Positions 8,679-17,085 of a stretch of 64,000 nt of DNA are shown piece by piece. Position numbers and translations under genes: made by a program. Source of the stretch: Gammaproteobacteria bacterium (GTDB lineage Bacteria; Pseudomonadota; Gammaproteobacteria; Pseudomonadales; Pseudohongiellaceae); NCBI GenBank assembly GCA_947457195.1, contig CANGUU010000001.1, forward strand, positions 124,001-188,000, in the 5' to 3' direction. Numbering within the stretch: the stretch's first letter is position 1; every line of letters starts with the position of its first letter. The notes beneath the pieces are model-generated. The model was not told where the DNA came from, did no database searches, and worked only from the letters and a program-made list of their open reading frames with translations.

Positions 8679-10257
8679 AATCCTGCAGCAGGCGGGCGAT
8701 CTGCTGCTCCGACAGCTCGTCGCTGGCGTAGTCGCAGCAGAGCTCGACCGCGGCGTGTCCGGGGACCACGTCGAGCCGCAGCGGATGCTGGCCCAATACC
8801 GGAGGCAGCCAGTGGACCAGCAGCCGTGCATCGGGAACCTCGAGCCGGGCATGGGGAAAGTTCTGCAGCGCCAGCAGTACGTCGCTGAAGGCGTTGCCGC
8901 TCGGCAAGCGGGCGGTCTGCGTCTCCGCCAGTGCCGGTACGGCCAGGGCTTCCGCGAGGCTACGCTGCAGCGCCGCCTCGACCTCCGCCAGCAAAGGCGG
9001 CAGGCCCGCGGCGGATATCTCCACCCTGCCCTCAGGCCTGGCCAGTCCGACCGGCAGCCGCACCGGTACCACCAGCACTTGCATGAAGCAGCCCACGCTT
9101 TGCTCCTCGGCAGCTGACCGGTTCGCGTGGGGAAACTGGATCAGGTCCCCCTGACCCGGCCACTGCCGTGCCAGAGCCAGACGCAGCGCGGTGAGCAAGA
9201 GTGCAAAAGGACTCACGGCATGGCGTGCGGCGCTGCGCAGCACATGGCGCCACCAGCGAACAGGTAGACGGCGCCGCTGCGACGCCAGCCGAAAGGGCCC
9301 GCGTCGACAAGCCATTTGCAGCGGCTGCACCAGGTCCGCGCCACGCGAAGCGCGCGCCGGGCCCGCCGCAGAGGCGAGGCAGTGGCGCGCAAAGCCCTCC
9401 GCGGGCGCGGGAGCAGTCAGCCTGCGTAGCACGGCCCCGGCATAGGCAGTGACCAGATCCTGCAGCAGGACCGCGCCAGACCAACCGTCGACCAGCAGGT
9501 GCTGGGCCTCCAGCACCAGCAGCGGTGCGCGCCGCCTCCGCTGCAGCAAGCCGGCGGCAAACAGCTGCCGCTGCCAGTCCTGCCGGGTCGGCAAGGCGTC
9601 GAGCGCGTGGGCGAGCGGTACACCGGTCGGCAGGGAGACCAACACCGGCCGGGGCCCGCCGCGGCAGAGGCGCGGGCCGCGGCTGGCCAGGTCGAATTCG
9701 ACGACGCCCGCGAGCAGGGGATGCCGCTGCAGCAACCAGTCGAGCGCCTCGCGTAGCGCGACCTCCTGCACGCCACCGTGCCACTGGAGGACAACGGTGC
9801 CTCGGTAGAGGCCGGCTCCCTGCGCCAGCGCTTCACCGAACCACAGGCCGCGCGCGGTGGCAGGCAGCAAGACGCCGGCCGGAGCTACCGTGGCAGGCGT
9901 TGTTGCTGCCGCCGCTGTGTCGGCCTCAATGCGCGCCACGCCGGCGGCCTCGCTGCCGGCTTGAGCCGTCGCCCTGCCAGCCAAGGCAGACTGTGCTGCC
10001 AGCGCCTGCCCTTGCGCCCACATGCGGTGTGGCGTGCTGCAGTCGGCCAAATGCGTCAGGGCCAGCCGCCAGCCCCAGCGGTCCTGCAGCCGGCTGATCA
10101 AACGGGCGAACTGCAGGGAGTCTCCGCCCACCAGAAAGAAGTGACTGTCGGCATCGATGTCCTCGGTGCCGAGCAGCTGGCGCCACAGCGCAATCAACCT
10201 GTCGAGGGAGGGTTCATCGCTGGCCGGGCCCGTTGTGCCGCTGTCTTCAGCCGTCAT
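8650..10257 (-). CDS. NRPS-like carrier-condensation protein (T-C)
   Basis: A 535-residue protein. Residues 15-90 form a carrier domain with FFLVGGDSL (modification serine at 47), followed by an Ala-rich linker (about 90-128). Residues about 128-535 form a condensation domain. The catalytic motif reads QHLLVDG (252-258): the second, catalytic His is present but the first is Gln. Downstream C-domain features such as NRS and a GCFMQVL stretch are present. The start ATG overlaps the end of the AMP ligase gene by 11 bp, so the two are one transcription unit. The domain could join an acyl group loaded by that ligase to the amino acid on the opposing A-T protein. This is inferred from architecture. 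Confidence 0.85.
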   Translation of the reverse strand: MTAEDSGTTGPASDEPSLDRLIALWRQLLGTEDIDADSHFFLVGGDSLQFARLISRLQDRWGWRLALTHLADCSTPHRMWAQGQALAAQSALAGRATAQAGSEAAGVARIEADTAAAATTPATVAPAGVLLPATARGLWFGEALAQGAGLYRGTVVLQWHGGVQEVALREALDWLLQRHPLLAGVVEFDLASRGPRLCRGGPRPVLVSLPTGVPLAHALDALPTRQDWQRQLFAAGLLQRRRRAPLLVLEAQHLLVDGWSGAVLLQDLVTAYAGAVLRRLTAPAPAEGFARHCLASAAGPARASRGADLVQPLQMACRRGPFRLASQRRRLPVRWWRHVLRSAARHAVSPFALLLTALRLALARQWPGQGDLIQFPHANRSAAEEQSVGCFMQVLVVPVRLPVGLARPEGRVEISAAGLPPLLAEVEAALQRSLAEALAVPALAETQTARLPSGNAFSDVLLALQNFPHARLEVPDARLLVHWLPPVLGQHPLRLDVVPGHAAVELCCDYASDELSEQQIARLLQDFSAVLASWR

Positions 10258-11788
10258 GTGGCGGCGCCGCAGCCAGGGACTGCAGGTACTGCCGCTGCAG
10301 TGTGTCGCGAATGCGCGGCCGGTCGAACTTGCCGGCGGCGTTGCAGGGCAGGGTTTCCCAGAACTCGAGCCAGGAAGGCGTGACATACGCTGCCCCGTGG
10401 CGCAGGTAGAAATCGAGCAGTTCACTGGCGCCGAGCGAGTAGCCCGGCTGCAACTGCACCGCGGCCGCCAGTCGGATTCGCCCATCGTGCAGGCAGAGCG
10501 CAGAAACGACGACCTGCCGCACGGCAGGATGCTGCAGCAGCACCGCCTCGACTTCGCGCGGGTACACGTTGCGCCCGTGGATAACGCAGAGGCTGTCCAC
10601 GCGACCAACGTAAAAGTAGTAGCCGTCGGCGTCGCGGCGCAGACGATCACCAGTATGGAACCAGCCGTCGCGGTAACGCGCCGCCAGCAGAGCGGCCTCG
10701 GCATAGCAGGGTGTGGTGGTGGCGTTGCGCACACAGAGCTCCCCTTCGTCGGCCGGCCTGCCGGTGGTATCGAGCAGGACGGCCTCGCCGAAACGCAGAC
10801 GCCCCACACTGCCCAAGGGCAGTGACGGGTCGTCATGGCGGTTGTATATGCCGGTGAGGCACTCACTCAGGCCATAGGCGTTGTAGACGCGCGCACTGAG
10901 GCGTGCCTGTACCGCGCGAAGCTGCTCCAGGCTCACAGCCTCCCCCATCGCCAGACAGTGCTGCAGCGCGGGCAGCACACCAGTACCCGGGGCCACCGCC
11001 AGCAACTCGGTGAGCAGTCCGGGGACCAGCAGCAGCAACTGTGCGCCGGTCTCCTGCAGCAGCGCCAGGTGATCGCGCGGGTCGCTGCTCTGCAGGAGGT
11101 ACAGGGGTCTGCCCTCCAGCAGGGTCTGCAGGCAGAAGCTGAGCCCCCCCCAGTGCGTCCACGGCAGGATATTCACCCGCGCCGAAGGCCCGGCCACCGT
11201 CGCGCACTTGTCGGGAAAGGCCGCATACAGTTCGGCGAGCATGCTGAGGAAGACCGCCAGTGAGCGCCGGCTGTAGCGCAGCGCCTTCGCCGCGCCCGTG
11301 GAACCGGCGCTATGAAACAACAGGGCGAGATCCGTATGCCGAGCGACGGACGCGGCGACAGCGGGCGCCACGGGCTGTAACCAGCGCAGCCGGCCGGGCT
11401 CGAGTTGCCAGAGTGGACAGCGCAGAGCAGCCAGCCAGTGCTTGCCCGGTAGACTGGCCTCCCGAATGAGCAGCGCCGGGCGCCAGCGCTCCAGCAACTC
11501 CTGCAGCATGGTATCGGACACGTCAGGATGTACGGGCAGCAGCGCGATGCCCTCGCCAAGAGCCGCCAGCAGCAGCGCAAAGCAGTGCGGCAGATTGCTG
11601 CTCTGTACCAGCAGGCAGTCACCGCTGCCGATACCGGCCTCGCGCAGCCAATCTGCCGCCGCATGGCGCGCCTGCTGCAGCGCCTGCCAGCTCCACTGCA
11701 ACCGCTGCTGCCTGCCCTGCACCAGCACGAGGGCTGTGGCGGTCGAGCAGCGCGTGAGCAGTTCCGTCAGTGGATCGACAAAGTCCAT
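10247..11788 (-). CDS. AMP-dependent acyl/aryl ligase
   Basis: Stand-alone ANL-superfamily ligase, 513 residues. Recognisable motifs are a phosphate-binding loop HSAGSTGAAKA (variant of the TSGSTGxPKG consensus), AYGLSEC, GWFHTGDRLRRDADG, GRVDSLCVIHGRNVYPREVE, and the terminal lysine motif NAAGKFDR. The form is closer to acyl- or aryl-CoA/acyl-carrier ligases than to amino-acid adenylation domains. It probably activates a carboxylic acid and loads the carrier domain of the gene that overlaps it downstream. The ATG at 11786-11788 has a good AGGAGG site 11 nt upstream. The exact acid is unknown. Confidence 0.85.
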   Translation of the reverse strand: MDFVDPLTELLTRCSTATALVLVQGRQQRLQWSWQALQQARHAAADWLREAGIGSGDCLLVQSSNLPHCFALLLAALGEGIALLPVHPDVSDTMLQELLERWRPALLIREASLPGKHWLAALRCPLWQLEPGRLRWLQPVAPAVAASVARHTDLALLFHSAGSTGAAKALRYSRRSLAVFLSMLAELYAAFPDKCATVAGPSARVNILPWTHWGGLSFCLQTLLEGRPLYLLQSSDPRDHLALLQETGAQLLLLVPGLLTELLAVAPGTGVLPALQHCLAMGEAVSLEQLRAVQARLSARVYNAYGLSECLTGIYNRHDDPSLPLGSVGRLRFGEAVLLDTTGRPADEGELCVRNATTTPCYAEAALLAARYRDGWFHTGDRLRRDADGYYFYVGRVDSLCVIHGRNVYPREVEAVLLQHPAVRQVVVSALCLHDGRIRLAAAVQLQPGYSLGASELLDFYLRHGAAYVTPSWLEFWETLPCNAAGKFDRPRIRDTLQRQYLQSLAAAPPHDG

Positions 11789-11907
11789 GGGGCCAGGCGC
11801 CTCCTGCGCTACCACCGGCAGCGCGCACCTGCCCGGTGGCCCTGCCTGCAGGATCAGCCTAGTACAGCGCGTGTGCTTTGCCAGAAAAAACCGGCAGCGC
11901 GCCCGCC

Positions 11908-12471
11908 TCAGGTCGGTCGCCGCAGCGGTAGACGGACGACGACGATCACGCCCGGCTCCTCCAAGAGATTCTCGGCGTAGATGCTGCCGCCGTGGAAGTC
12001 GGTGATCAGACGGGCAATGTGCAGACCCAGACCGAGGTGCGGCTGGGTCTGCTGACCCTGCGGCCGCGCCGAGACCATCGAATCGAAGATGCGGTCCTGC
12101 ATTCCCGGGTCGAGCGAGGGCCCCTGATTGCTTACACTCAACACGGCGTCGCCATTGTCGCTGTCGGCCCGCAGGCAGATCGGCTGTCCCGGCGTGGAAA
12201 ACTCCACGGCATTGGCGACCAGCTTGTCGAGCAGTTGCACGAGGTGCTCGGCACTGCCCTCGATGAGCAGCGCCTCGCTGGCGCGCTGCAGTCTGAAGTC
12301 CACCGCAGGGGAGATCTGCCGGCTTTGCTCCACGCAGGCTACCAGCCACTGGTCGAGCAGCATTGGCTGCTTTTCGCAGCGCTGCAGCAGCTGTTCCAGA
12401 CGGGTAGCTTCGCTCATGTTGCCGAGGATCAGGGTCAGGCGACTGATGCCCTCCTCTCTCGTCGCGACTTC
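11908..12471 (-). pseudogene. Truncated sensor histidine kinase (ATPase half only), PdsS-like
   Basis: The recognisable sequence starts at TREEGISRLTLILGNMSEATRLEQ, the end of a dimerisation helix, and continues through a complete HATPase domain: an N box (LLDKLVANAVEFS), SNQGPSLDPGMQDRIFDSMVS, and a G2-type HLGLGLHIARLITDFHGG. The phosphoacceptor His box, sensor region and membrane segments are absent, and only about 200 bp separate it from the next gene. The frame stays open upstream to 12729, but that stretch is low-complexity and runs through a terminator hairpin and the receptor's 3' end. It resembles the kinase of the proteobacterial dedicated sortase system, from memory. A deletion remnant is most likely. 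Confidence 0.7.
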
Positions 12472-12641
12472 GCGCCGCCATCGAGGGCTGGCTGAGGCGG
12501 CCCGCGCAGCAGCGGCGCGTACTGCGGTTGCAGCAAGCCAACACGCAGCACCCCCCGACAGACCGTCGCCGGGGAGCGCCGCGAGGTGCGCTACGCCAAG
12601 GCCAGTTGACTTGCCTCGTGAGAGCGTCAGTGCGAAGGAAT

Positions 12642-12667
12642 CCGGCAGCGCACCAGTGCGCTGCCGG
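12642..12667 (-). terminator. Hairpin terminator after TonB receptor
   Basis: Perfect 11-bp inverted repeat (CCGGCAGCGCA / TGCGCTGCCGG) with a 4-nt loop, starting 7 nt downstream of the receptor stop codon at 12674. The following sequence in the direction of transcription is only mildly T-rich, so it is a strong hairpin with a weak U tract. Confidence 0.65.
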
Positions 12668-12673
12668 CCATCA

Positions 12674-15253
12674 TCAGAAGCGCCGACGCAGGCTGAGGCC
12701 GTAGGTACGCGGCTCACGCGGATAGGCACTCAGCTTGCCATCCTGCAGCGGCGTATCGAACACGGTACCGAACCAGCTTTCGTCAGCCAGGTTACGACCC
12801 CACAGCAGCAACTCGTAACCACCCGCCGTCTGCAGCATGGCGTTGATGTTGAGCAGGCTGCGCGCACCCTGCGCGGCGAAGGGATCGTTGTTGCTGTGCA
12901 TGATGGCGTCGGAGTAGTAGACATATTCCACCGCGATCTGGGCGTCGTAGTCGGCCAGGCGGAACTGCTTGGCCACGTTCAGTGACGTGAAATGCTCAGG
13001 CACGTTGCCCACGCGGTCACCGTTGCGATTGCAGTAGCCCTTGCTGTCTTTCTGGGCCGCCTCGGCCGGCGCACCGGTGTGGAAGATGTTGGAAAGCTGG
13101 CAGTTGCCTTTGTCGAATTCACCGAAGGTGGCATCCGTGTAGGCGTAGGCCAAGCGCGTGTCGAGACCCTCGATCGGCGACCACCACACCTCCGCTTCCA
13201 CACCCTGCACGTCCACCTTGCCGGCGTTCTGCAGGTTGAAGGCGGTGCCGGTGAAGGTATTGGTCTGCAGGTCGTCGACCTGCATGTCGTAGACGGCGAG
13301 GTTCAGCCGCAGCGCCGAGGAGAAGTCGTGCTTCACACCGATTTCCACGTTGGTGGTGTCTTCGGCATTGAAGACGGTGTCGAAACCGAGACCGATGCGA
13401 TCGGTATTGGTGCCTCCGGACTTGTAGCCGGTGCCATAGGACACATAGACCAGCGTGCTGTCCACCGGACGATAAGACAGGCCGGCGTTGCCGGTGACCC
13501 GCTCATCGTCGAGGGTGGCGTCGATGTCGGGCCGCGGGCAGAAACGGGCGGTGACCGAGCAGGTCGCCCAGCCCGGCTGGAACAGCACGCCCAGCGCCGG
13601 GATGAAGGGAGCCGGGTTCAGCCCTGCCAACGCGGCATTGTGGGTTACACCGGTGCCATCACCGGGAGGTGCGCCAAGCAAGCGCTTGTACTGCGCTTCG
13701 GCGATGGCGAAGGCGGTGCCGACCGCCGTCACATTGAGCGCCGTCGGACCCGGCGTGGGCACCGATTCGCGGAAGGTGCTGGTCATGGTCTTGCTTTCGT
13801 CAGTGTAGCGCAGGCCGAGGTTCAACTGCAGTTGATCGGTGAGATCGAAATCCACGCTACCAAACAGCGCCACCGCCTCATGCTGCTGGTCGCTGCTGTC
13901 GTGGATGCGATTACCGGGGACCACCACTGGCGCAAAGCTGGTGGGGAATCGCTGGCCCCAAGCCTGATTGATGAACGGCAGCAACGGCTGGGCCGCCACC
14001 AGTTTGCCCAGGGTGTTGGGTGCCGCGGCAACGACATAGTTCGGCAGGCGGGTGCCAAGCGAGAGGAAGTCGTTGCTGTCGATGTCCTGACGGTAGAGGA
14101 ACAGGCCGCCGAGGAAGCGCACACGCTCGGAGGTGTCGGAGGAAAGGCGGAATTCCTGGGACAGCATGCGCTGGTCGGCGCCGTATTCCCGGCTCGCCAG
14201 GTCGACGTTGGTAAAGTCGGCGTCGATCGAGTCGTCGGTGTCGAAGGTGCGCAGCGCACTGATCGAAACGAAATCCAGATCGCCGAGACGCTTGTTCACC
14301 TGCAGCGACAGGCCGCTGTCCGTGGCTTCCGAGCGCGGCAACTGGTTGAGGCTCATGCGGTAGTCATCGAAACTGCCGGTGCGGTAGATGGTGCCGCCAA
14401 GTTGCTGCACGATGGCATCGCTGCCAGGGATCGGTGCCGTGCCGTTGCGACGGTCGGAGGCGAACAGGCTGTCTTTCACGGTGAGGGCTGCGCAGCAGAC
14501 TTCCTCGATCTTCGCGTAGTCGGCGATCAGGCGCACACTGAGGTCATCGTCTCCCTCGTAGAGGAATTGCTGGCGCAGGCCCCAGCGCTTGCGGTCGTTG
14601 AGTTCATCACCGAGGCCGGCGTCCACGAAACCGTCGCGATTGCTGGTGAACACGGTGGACCTGGCCGACAGTCGCTCACCCAGCTGGAAATTGCCGGCGG
14701 CACTGAAGTTGACCAGTGAGAGATTGCCAACCGTCACATCCACGAACCCGTTCTTTTCATCGGAGGGCTTGACCGTCCTGATCAGCAAGGCGCCGGACGC
14801 CGAATTCTTGCCGAACAGCGTACCCTGCGGACCACGCAGGATCTCCACGGCTTCCACGTCCACCAACTGGTTGATGATGGAGCTCTGACGGGCCCGGTAG
14901 ACGCCATCGACGTACAGACCGACCGACGACTCCAGACCGAAGTTCTGGGCGCCGGTGCCAACACCGCGGATCGAGAAATTGCCGGTGCTGGAGCTCTGGT
15001 TGGTCCCTACCAGCAAACTGGGCACGCTGGTCATCATTTCCACCACGTCCTTCAGCGAGGCTTCGTCGAGTGTCTTGCCGGACACGGCAGTCACCGCCAG
15101 CGGCACTTGCTGGATGTTCTCTTCACGCAACTGGGCCGTTACCGTGATTTCTTCGAGCTGCTGGGCAGAAAGCGCTGACGAACCCACGCCCCCCCCAAGC
15201 GCAAGCAAGGCCGCTCCGTGATTTACCGCTACTGCAAGTCTGGAAACACCCAT
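12674..15253 (-). CDS. TonB-dependent outer membrane receptor
   Basis: 859-residue receptor with an N-terminal signal peptide ending near AQQLEEITVTAQ. It has a plug domain (PLAVTAVSGKTLDEAS, SIRGVGT, YVDGVYRARQ, EILRGPQGTLFGKNS) and a 22-strand-type barrel ending in aromatic YGLSLRRRF, the outer membrane insertion signal. TonB receptors import large scarce nutrients such as siderophores, vitamin B12, glycans or lipophilic compounds; the ligand here cannot be told. The ATG at 15253 has an AAGGA site 7 nt upstream; longer in-frame starts lack one. It stands alone, closed by a hairpin terminator. The 202-nt stretch up to tRNA-Ser holds no gene that I can see. Confidence 0.9.
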   Translation of the reverse strand: MGVSRLAVAVNHGAALLALGGGVGSSALSAQQLEEITVTAQLREENIQQVPLAVTAVSGKTLDEASLKDVVEMMTSVPSLLVGTNQSSSTGNFSIRGVGTGAQNFGLESSVGLYVDGVYRARQSSIINQLVDVEAVEILRGPQGTLFGKNSASGALLIRTVKPSDEKNGFVDVTVGNLSLVNFSAAGNFQLGERLSARSTVFTSNRDGFVDAGLGDELNDRKRWGLRQQFLYEGDDDLSVRLIADYAKIEEVCCAALTVKDSLFASDRRNGTAPIPGSDAIVQQLGGTIYRTGSFDDYRMSLNQLPRSEATDSGLSLQVNKRLGDLDFVSISALRTFDTDDSIDADFTNVDLASREYGADQRMLSQEFRLSSDTSERVRFLGGLFLYRQDIDSNDFLSLGTRLPNYVVAAAPNTLGKLVAAQPLLPFINQAWGQRFPTSFAPVVVPGNRIHDSSDQQHEAVALFGSVDFDLTDQLQLNLGLRYTDESKTMTSTFRESVPTPGPTALNVTAVGTAFAIAEAQYKRLLGAPPGDGTGVTHNAALAGLNPAPFIPALGVLFQPGWATCSVTARFCPRPDIDATLDDERVTGNAGLSYRPVDSTLVYVSYGTGYKSGGTNTDRIGLGFDTVFNAEDTTNVEIGVKHDFSSALRLNLAVYDMQVDDLQTNTFTGTAFNLQNAGKVDVQGVEAEVWWSPIEGLDTRLAYAYTDATFGEFDKGNCQLSNIFHTGAPAEAAQKDSKGYCNRNGDRVGNVPEHFTSLNVAKQFRLADYDAQIAVEYVYYSDAIMHSNNDPFAAQGARSLLNINAMLQTAGGYELLLWGRNLADESWFGTVFDTPLQDGKLSAYPREPRTYGLSLRRRF

Positions 15254-15455
15254 CGTTTTATCCTTGATGTTGTTATTGAATCCGAGAGGTACGAAAGCCG
15301 TGGGATAGTGATCACGCCGGCACACAGCGAGCCGGGCTATTGCGCCCGCGCCGTGTCATGGAAATTAACAGCTCGGCGACCGCCGAGCGTGACAATGCTG
15401 CGTCAAATTGGCTGTGCGGGCAACAGCAAGACATCACTGTGACAACAACGAGATA

Positions 15456-15546
15456 TGGCGGTGAGGGAGGGATTCGAACCCTCGATACGTGATTAGCGTA
15501 TACACACTTTCCAGGCGTGCTCCTTCAACCGCTCGGACACCTCACC
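15456..15546 (-). tRNA. tRNA-Ser (GGA)
   Basis: 91 nt including an encoded CCA. Acceptor stem GGTGAGG/CCTCACC, long variable arm typical of serine tRNAs, GGTTCGAATCC T arm, and a CTGGAAA anticodon loop giving GGA. Confidence 0.95.
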
Positions 15547-15591
15547 GGGACCTGGGAACACAGCGACTGCTGTATGGTCGAAAGAGCGCGC

Positions 15592-15620
15592 ACTGTAGCG
15601 GATGGCCTTGGCAAACTCAA
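15592..15620 (-). promoter_or_regulatory. Sigma-70 promoter for tRNA-Ser
   Basis: On the minus strand: TTGAGT, 17-nt spacer, TACAGT, followed by a GC-rich discriminator (GCGCGC). Transcription would begin about 40 nt upstream of the mature tRNA. Such discriminators are typical of stringently controlled stable-RNA promoters. Confidence 0.6.
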
Positions 15621-15683
15621 GCCGCCCTCGCTGAAATGTGCCGCAATTACCGGCAGTTACAGGGCCTTGCTGGTATGCGGCTC

Positions 15684-16229
15684 TCAGGCGGGCCAACGCT
15701 GCACGAAGTCGGAGAGTTTGTGCTCGGGAACAGGCCGCTCGCTGAATGTGGCGGTGCCTATATGCAGGAAACCCACGATCTCGTCAGTTTCCCTTAGGCC
15801 CAGCGCCAGTTTCACGCGATTGTCGTAAGCGACTTGGCCGGTGAGCCAGATCGACGCAAAGCCCAGGGCATGGCAGGCCACCGACATGTTCTGGATTGCA
15901 GCGGCGGTCGAGCAGACCTGCTCGCTCGGGCGTATCTTGCCCTCCTTGATAGTGGCCACGGCCACGATGATGAGCGGCGCACGCAGCGGCGTGCTGAGCA
16001 GCTTCTGCCGACGCTCCTCGCTGTCGGGCTGCGTGACATCCACCAGCAGCTGACCAAGCTTCTGTCGCCCCTCTCCTTCTACCACCAGGAATTTCCACGG
16101 CCGCAGCATGCCGTGATCGGGCGCACGCAGGCCGGCCTTCAGAATCTGCTCGAGCTGTCCGGCATCGGGTGCCGGCTCGGTGAGTCGGGGGGCGGCTGTG
16201 CGGGTTTGCAGGGCGGTCAGGGCATCCAC
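15684..16229 (-). CDS. NAD(P)H nitroreductase, YdjA-like
   Basis: 181-residue FMN-dependent nitroreductase-family protein, cytoplasmic. Visible features are R-T-A near the N-terminus, GLRAPDHGMLRPWKF (flavin-binding segment typical of YdjA), and GFASIWLTG and LGL segments near the C-terminus. YdjA-type enzymes are short, single-domain flavoproteins with unknown physiological substrates. It is 22 nt downstream of queF on the same strand and is probably the last gene of that unit; no functional link to queuosine synthesis is implied. Confidence 0.85.
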   Translation of the reverse strand: MDALTALQTRTAAPRLTEPAPDAGQLEQILKAGLRAPDHGMLRPWKFLVVEGEGRQKLGQLLVDVTQPDSEERRQKLLSTPLRAPLIIVAVATIKEGKIRPSEQVCSTAAAIQNMSVACHALGFASIWLTGQVAYDNRVKLALGLRETDEIVGFLHIGTATFSERPVPEHKLSDFVQRWPA

Positions 16230-16251
16230 GGGGGCTGGTCTCCAAAGAGGT

Positions 16252-17085
16252 TCACTGGCGGTTGTAGCGTGGCAACAATACGTAATCCATCATCTCGTGC
16301 GTGCTGCGCACGGGGTTGATGTCGAGCCCCCCGCGCCGCGTGAAATTCGCCTCGACCGACAGTTCCTGCGGCCGGCAGCGCTCGGCAATGTCACACCAGA
16401 GGCGCTCGACACAGTTTTCGTGGAAATCCTGGTGCCGACGGTATGACACGAGATAGCGCAGCAGCGCAGCCCGGTCGATGCGTGGACCCCGGTAACACAC
16501 GGTAATGGTCGCCCAATCCGGCTGCGCAGTGATCGGGCACAGCGAACGGAACAAGTCGGTGTACAGTACCTCGTCCACCACTTCCTCGAACGGCGCGGCG
16601 GCATCGGCGAGATGCAGCAAGCCAGCGTCGACTTCATATACGGAGCAGGCCACGTCCAGACGATCGAGACTGTCGCCAGTGGGGGCATCGAGCACTTCCT
16701 GCATGCCACTGAAGCGCTGTAGCAGCACCTCGACCTCGCCACCGCTGGCGCTGGCAAGATCGCGCAGCAGGCAATCACGTACCGCGTCGAGATCGCTGAA
16801 ACTCTCCTGATTGAGCGAATTCAGGTACAGCTTCAGGCTTTTGGACTCGACGATGCAGGGACTGGTACAGGGAAAGATGAAGCGCGCCCTGGCAACCTGC
16901 GGGAGACCCTGCGGGTCCAGCCAGGACAGCTCGTAGGCGTTCCACACATCCGCCCCGGTAAAGGGCAGCCTGCTGCCGTCGAGACCGAGCGCACCGCGGT
17001 TGCTGCTGCGCGGGATGGGTGCCAGTAGCGCAGCGTCGTAGCGCTCCGGATAAGCAACCTGTTTGCCGAGCGGAAAGCTGCTCAT
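16252..17085 (-). CDS. queF: NADPH-dependent 7-cyano-7-deazaguanine reductase
   Basis: 277 residues, the two-repeat (bimodular) proteobacterial form of QueF, which reduces preQ0 to preQ1 in queuosine biosynthesis. The QueF motif ESKSLKLYLNS lies at 80-90. The catalytic Cys is C183 in SLCPITAQPDW, and the C-terminal RGPRIDRAALLRYLVSYRRHQDFHENCVER is strongly conserved. The ATG overlaps the stop of the ABC permease gene by one base, indicating translational coupling. QueD, acting earlier in the same pathway, is encoded about 33 kb away in this window. No preQ1 riboswitch was recognised. Confidence 0.95.
   Translation of the reverse strand: MSSFPLGKQVAYPERYDAALLAPIPRSSNRGALGLDGSRLPFTGADVWNAYELSWLDPQGLPQVARARFIFPCTSPCIVESKSLKLYLNSLNQESFSDLDAVRDCLLRDLASASGGEVEVLLQRFSGMQEVLDAPTGDSLDRLDVACSVYEVDAGLLHLADAAAPFEEVVDEVLYTDLFRSLCPITAQPDWATITVCYRGPRIDRAALLRYLVSYRRHQDFHENCVERLWCDIAERCRPQELSVEANFTRRGGLDINPVRSTHEMMDYVLLPRYNRQ

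Noticed and set aside
10258-10866. N-terminal extension of the carrier-condensation frame
   Set aside because: It overlaps the AMP ligase gene and encodes low-complexity sequence; the ATG at 10257 begins just before the carrier domain.
11840-11890. Sigma-54-like promoter before the AMP ligase
   Set aside because: A GG-N10-GC spacing occurs, but the -12 side lacks the TTGC match and no enhancer site is visible.
12992-14719. 575-codon open frame on the plus strand
   Set aside because: It lies wholly antisense to the TonB receptor, whose plug and barrel motifs are clear; the frame is open because of high GC.
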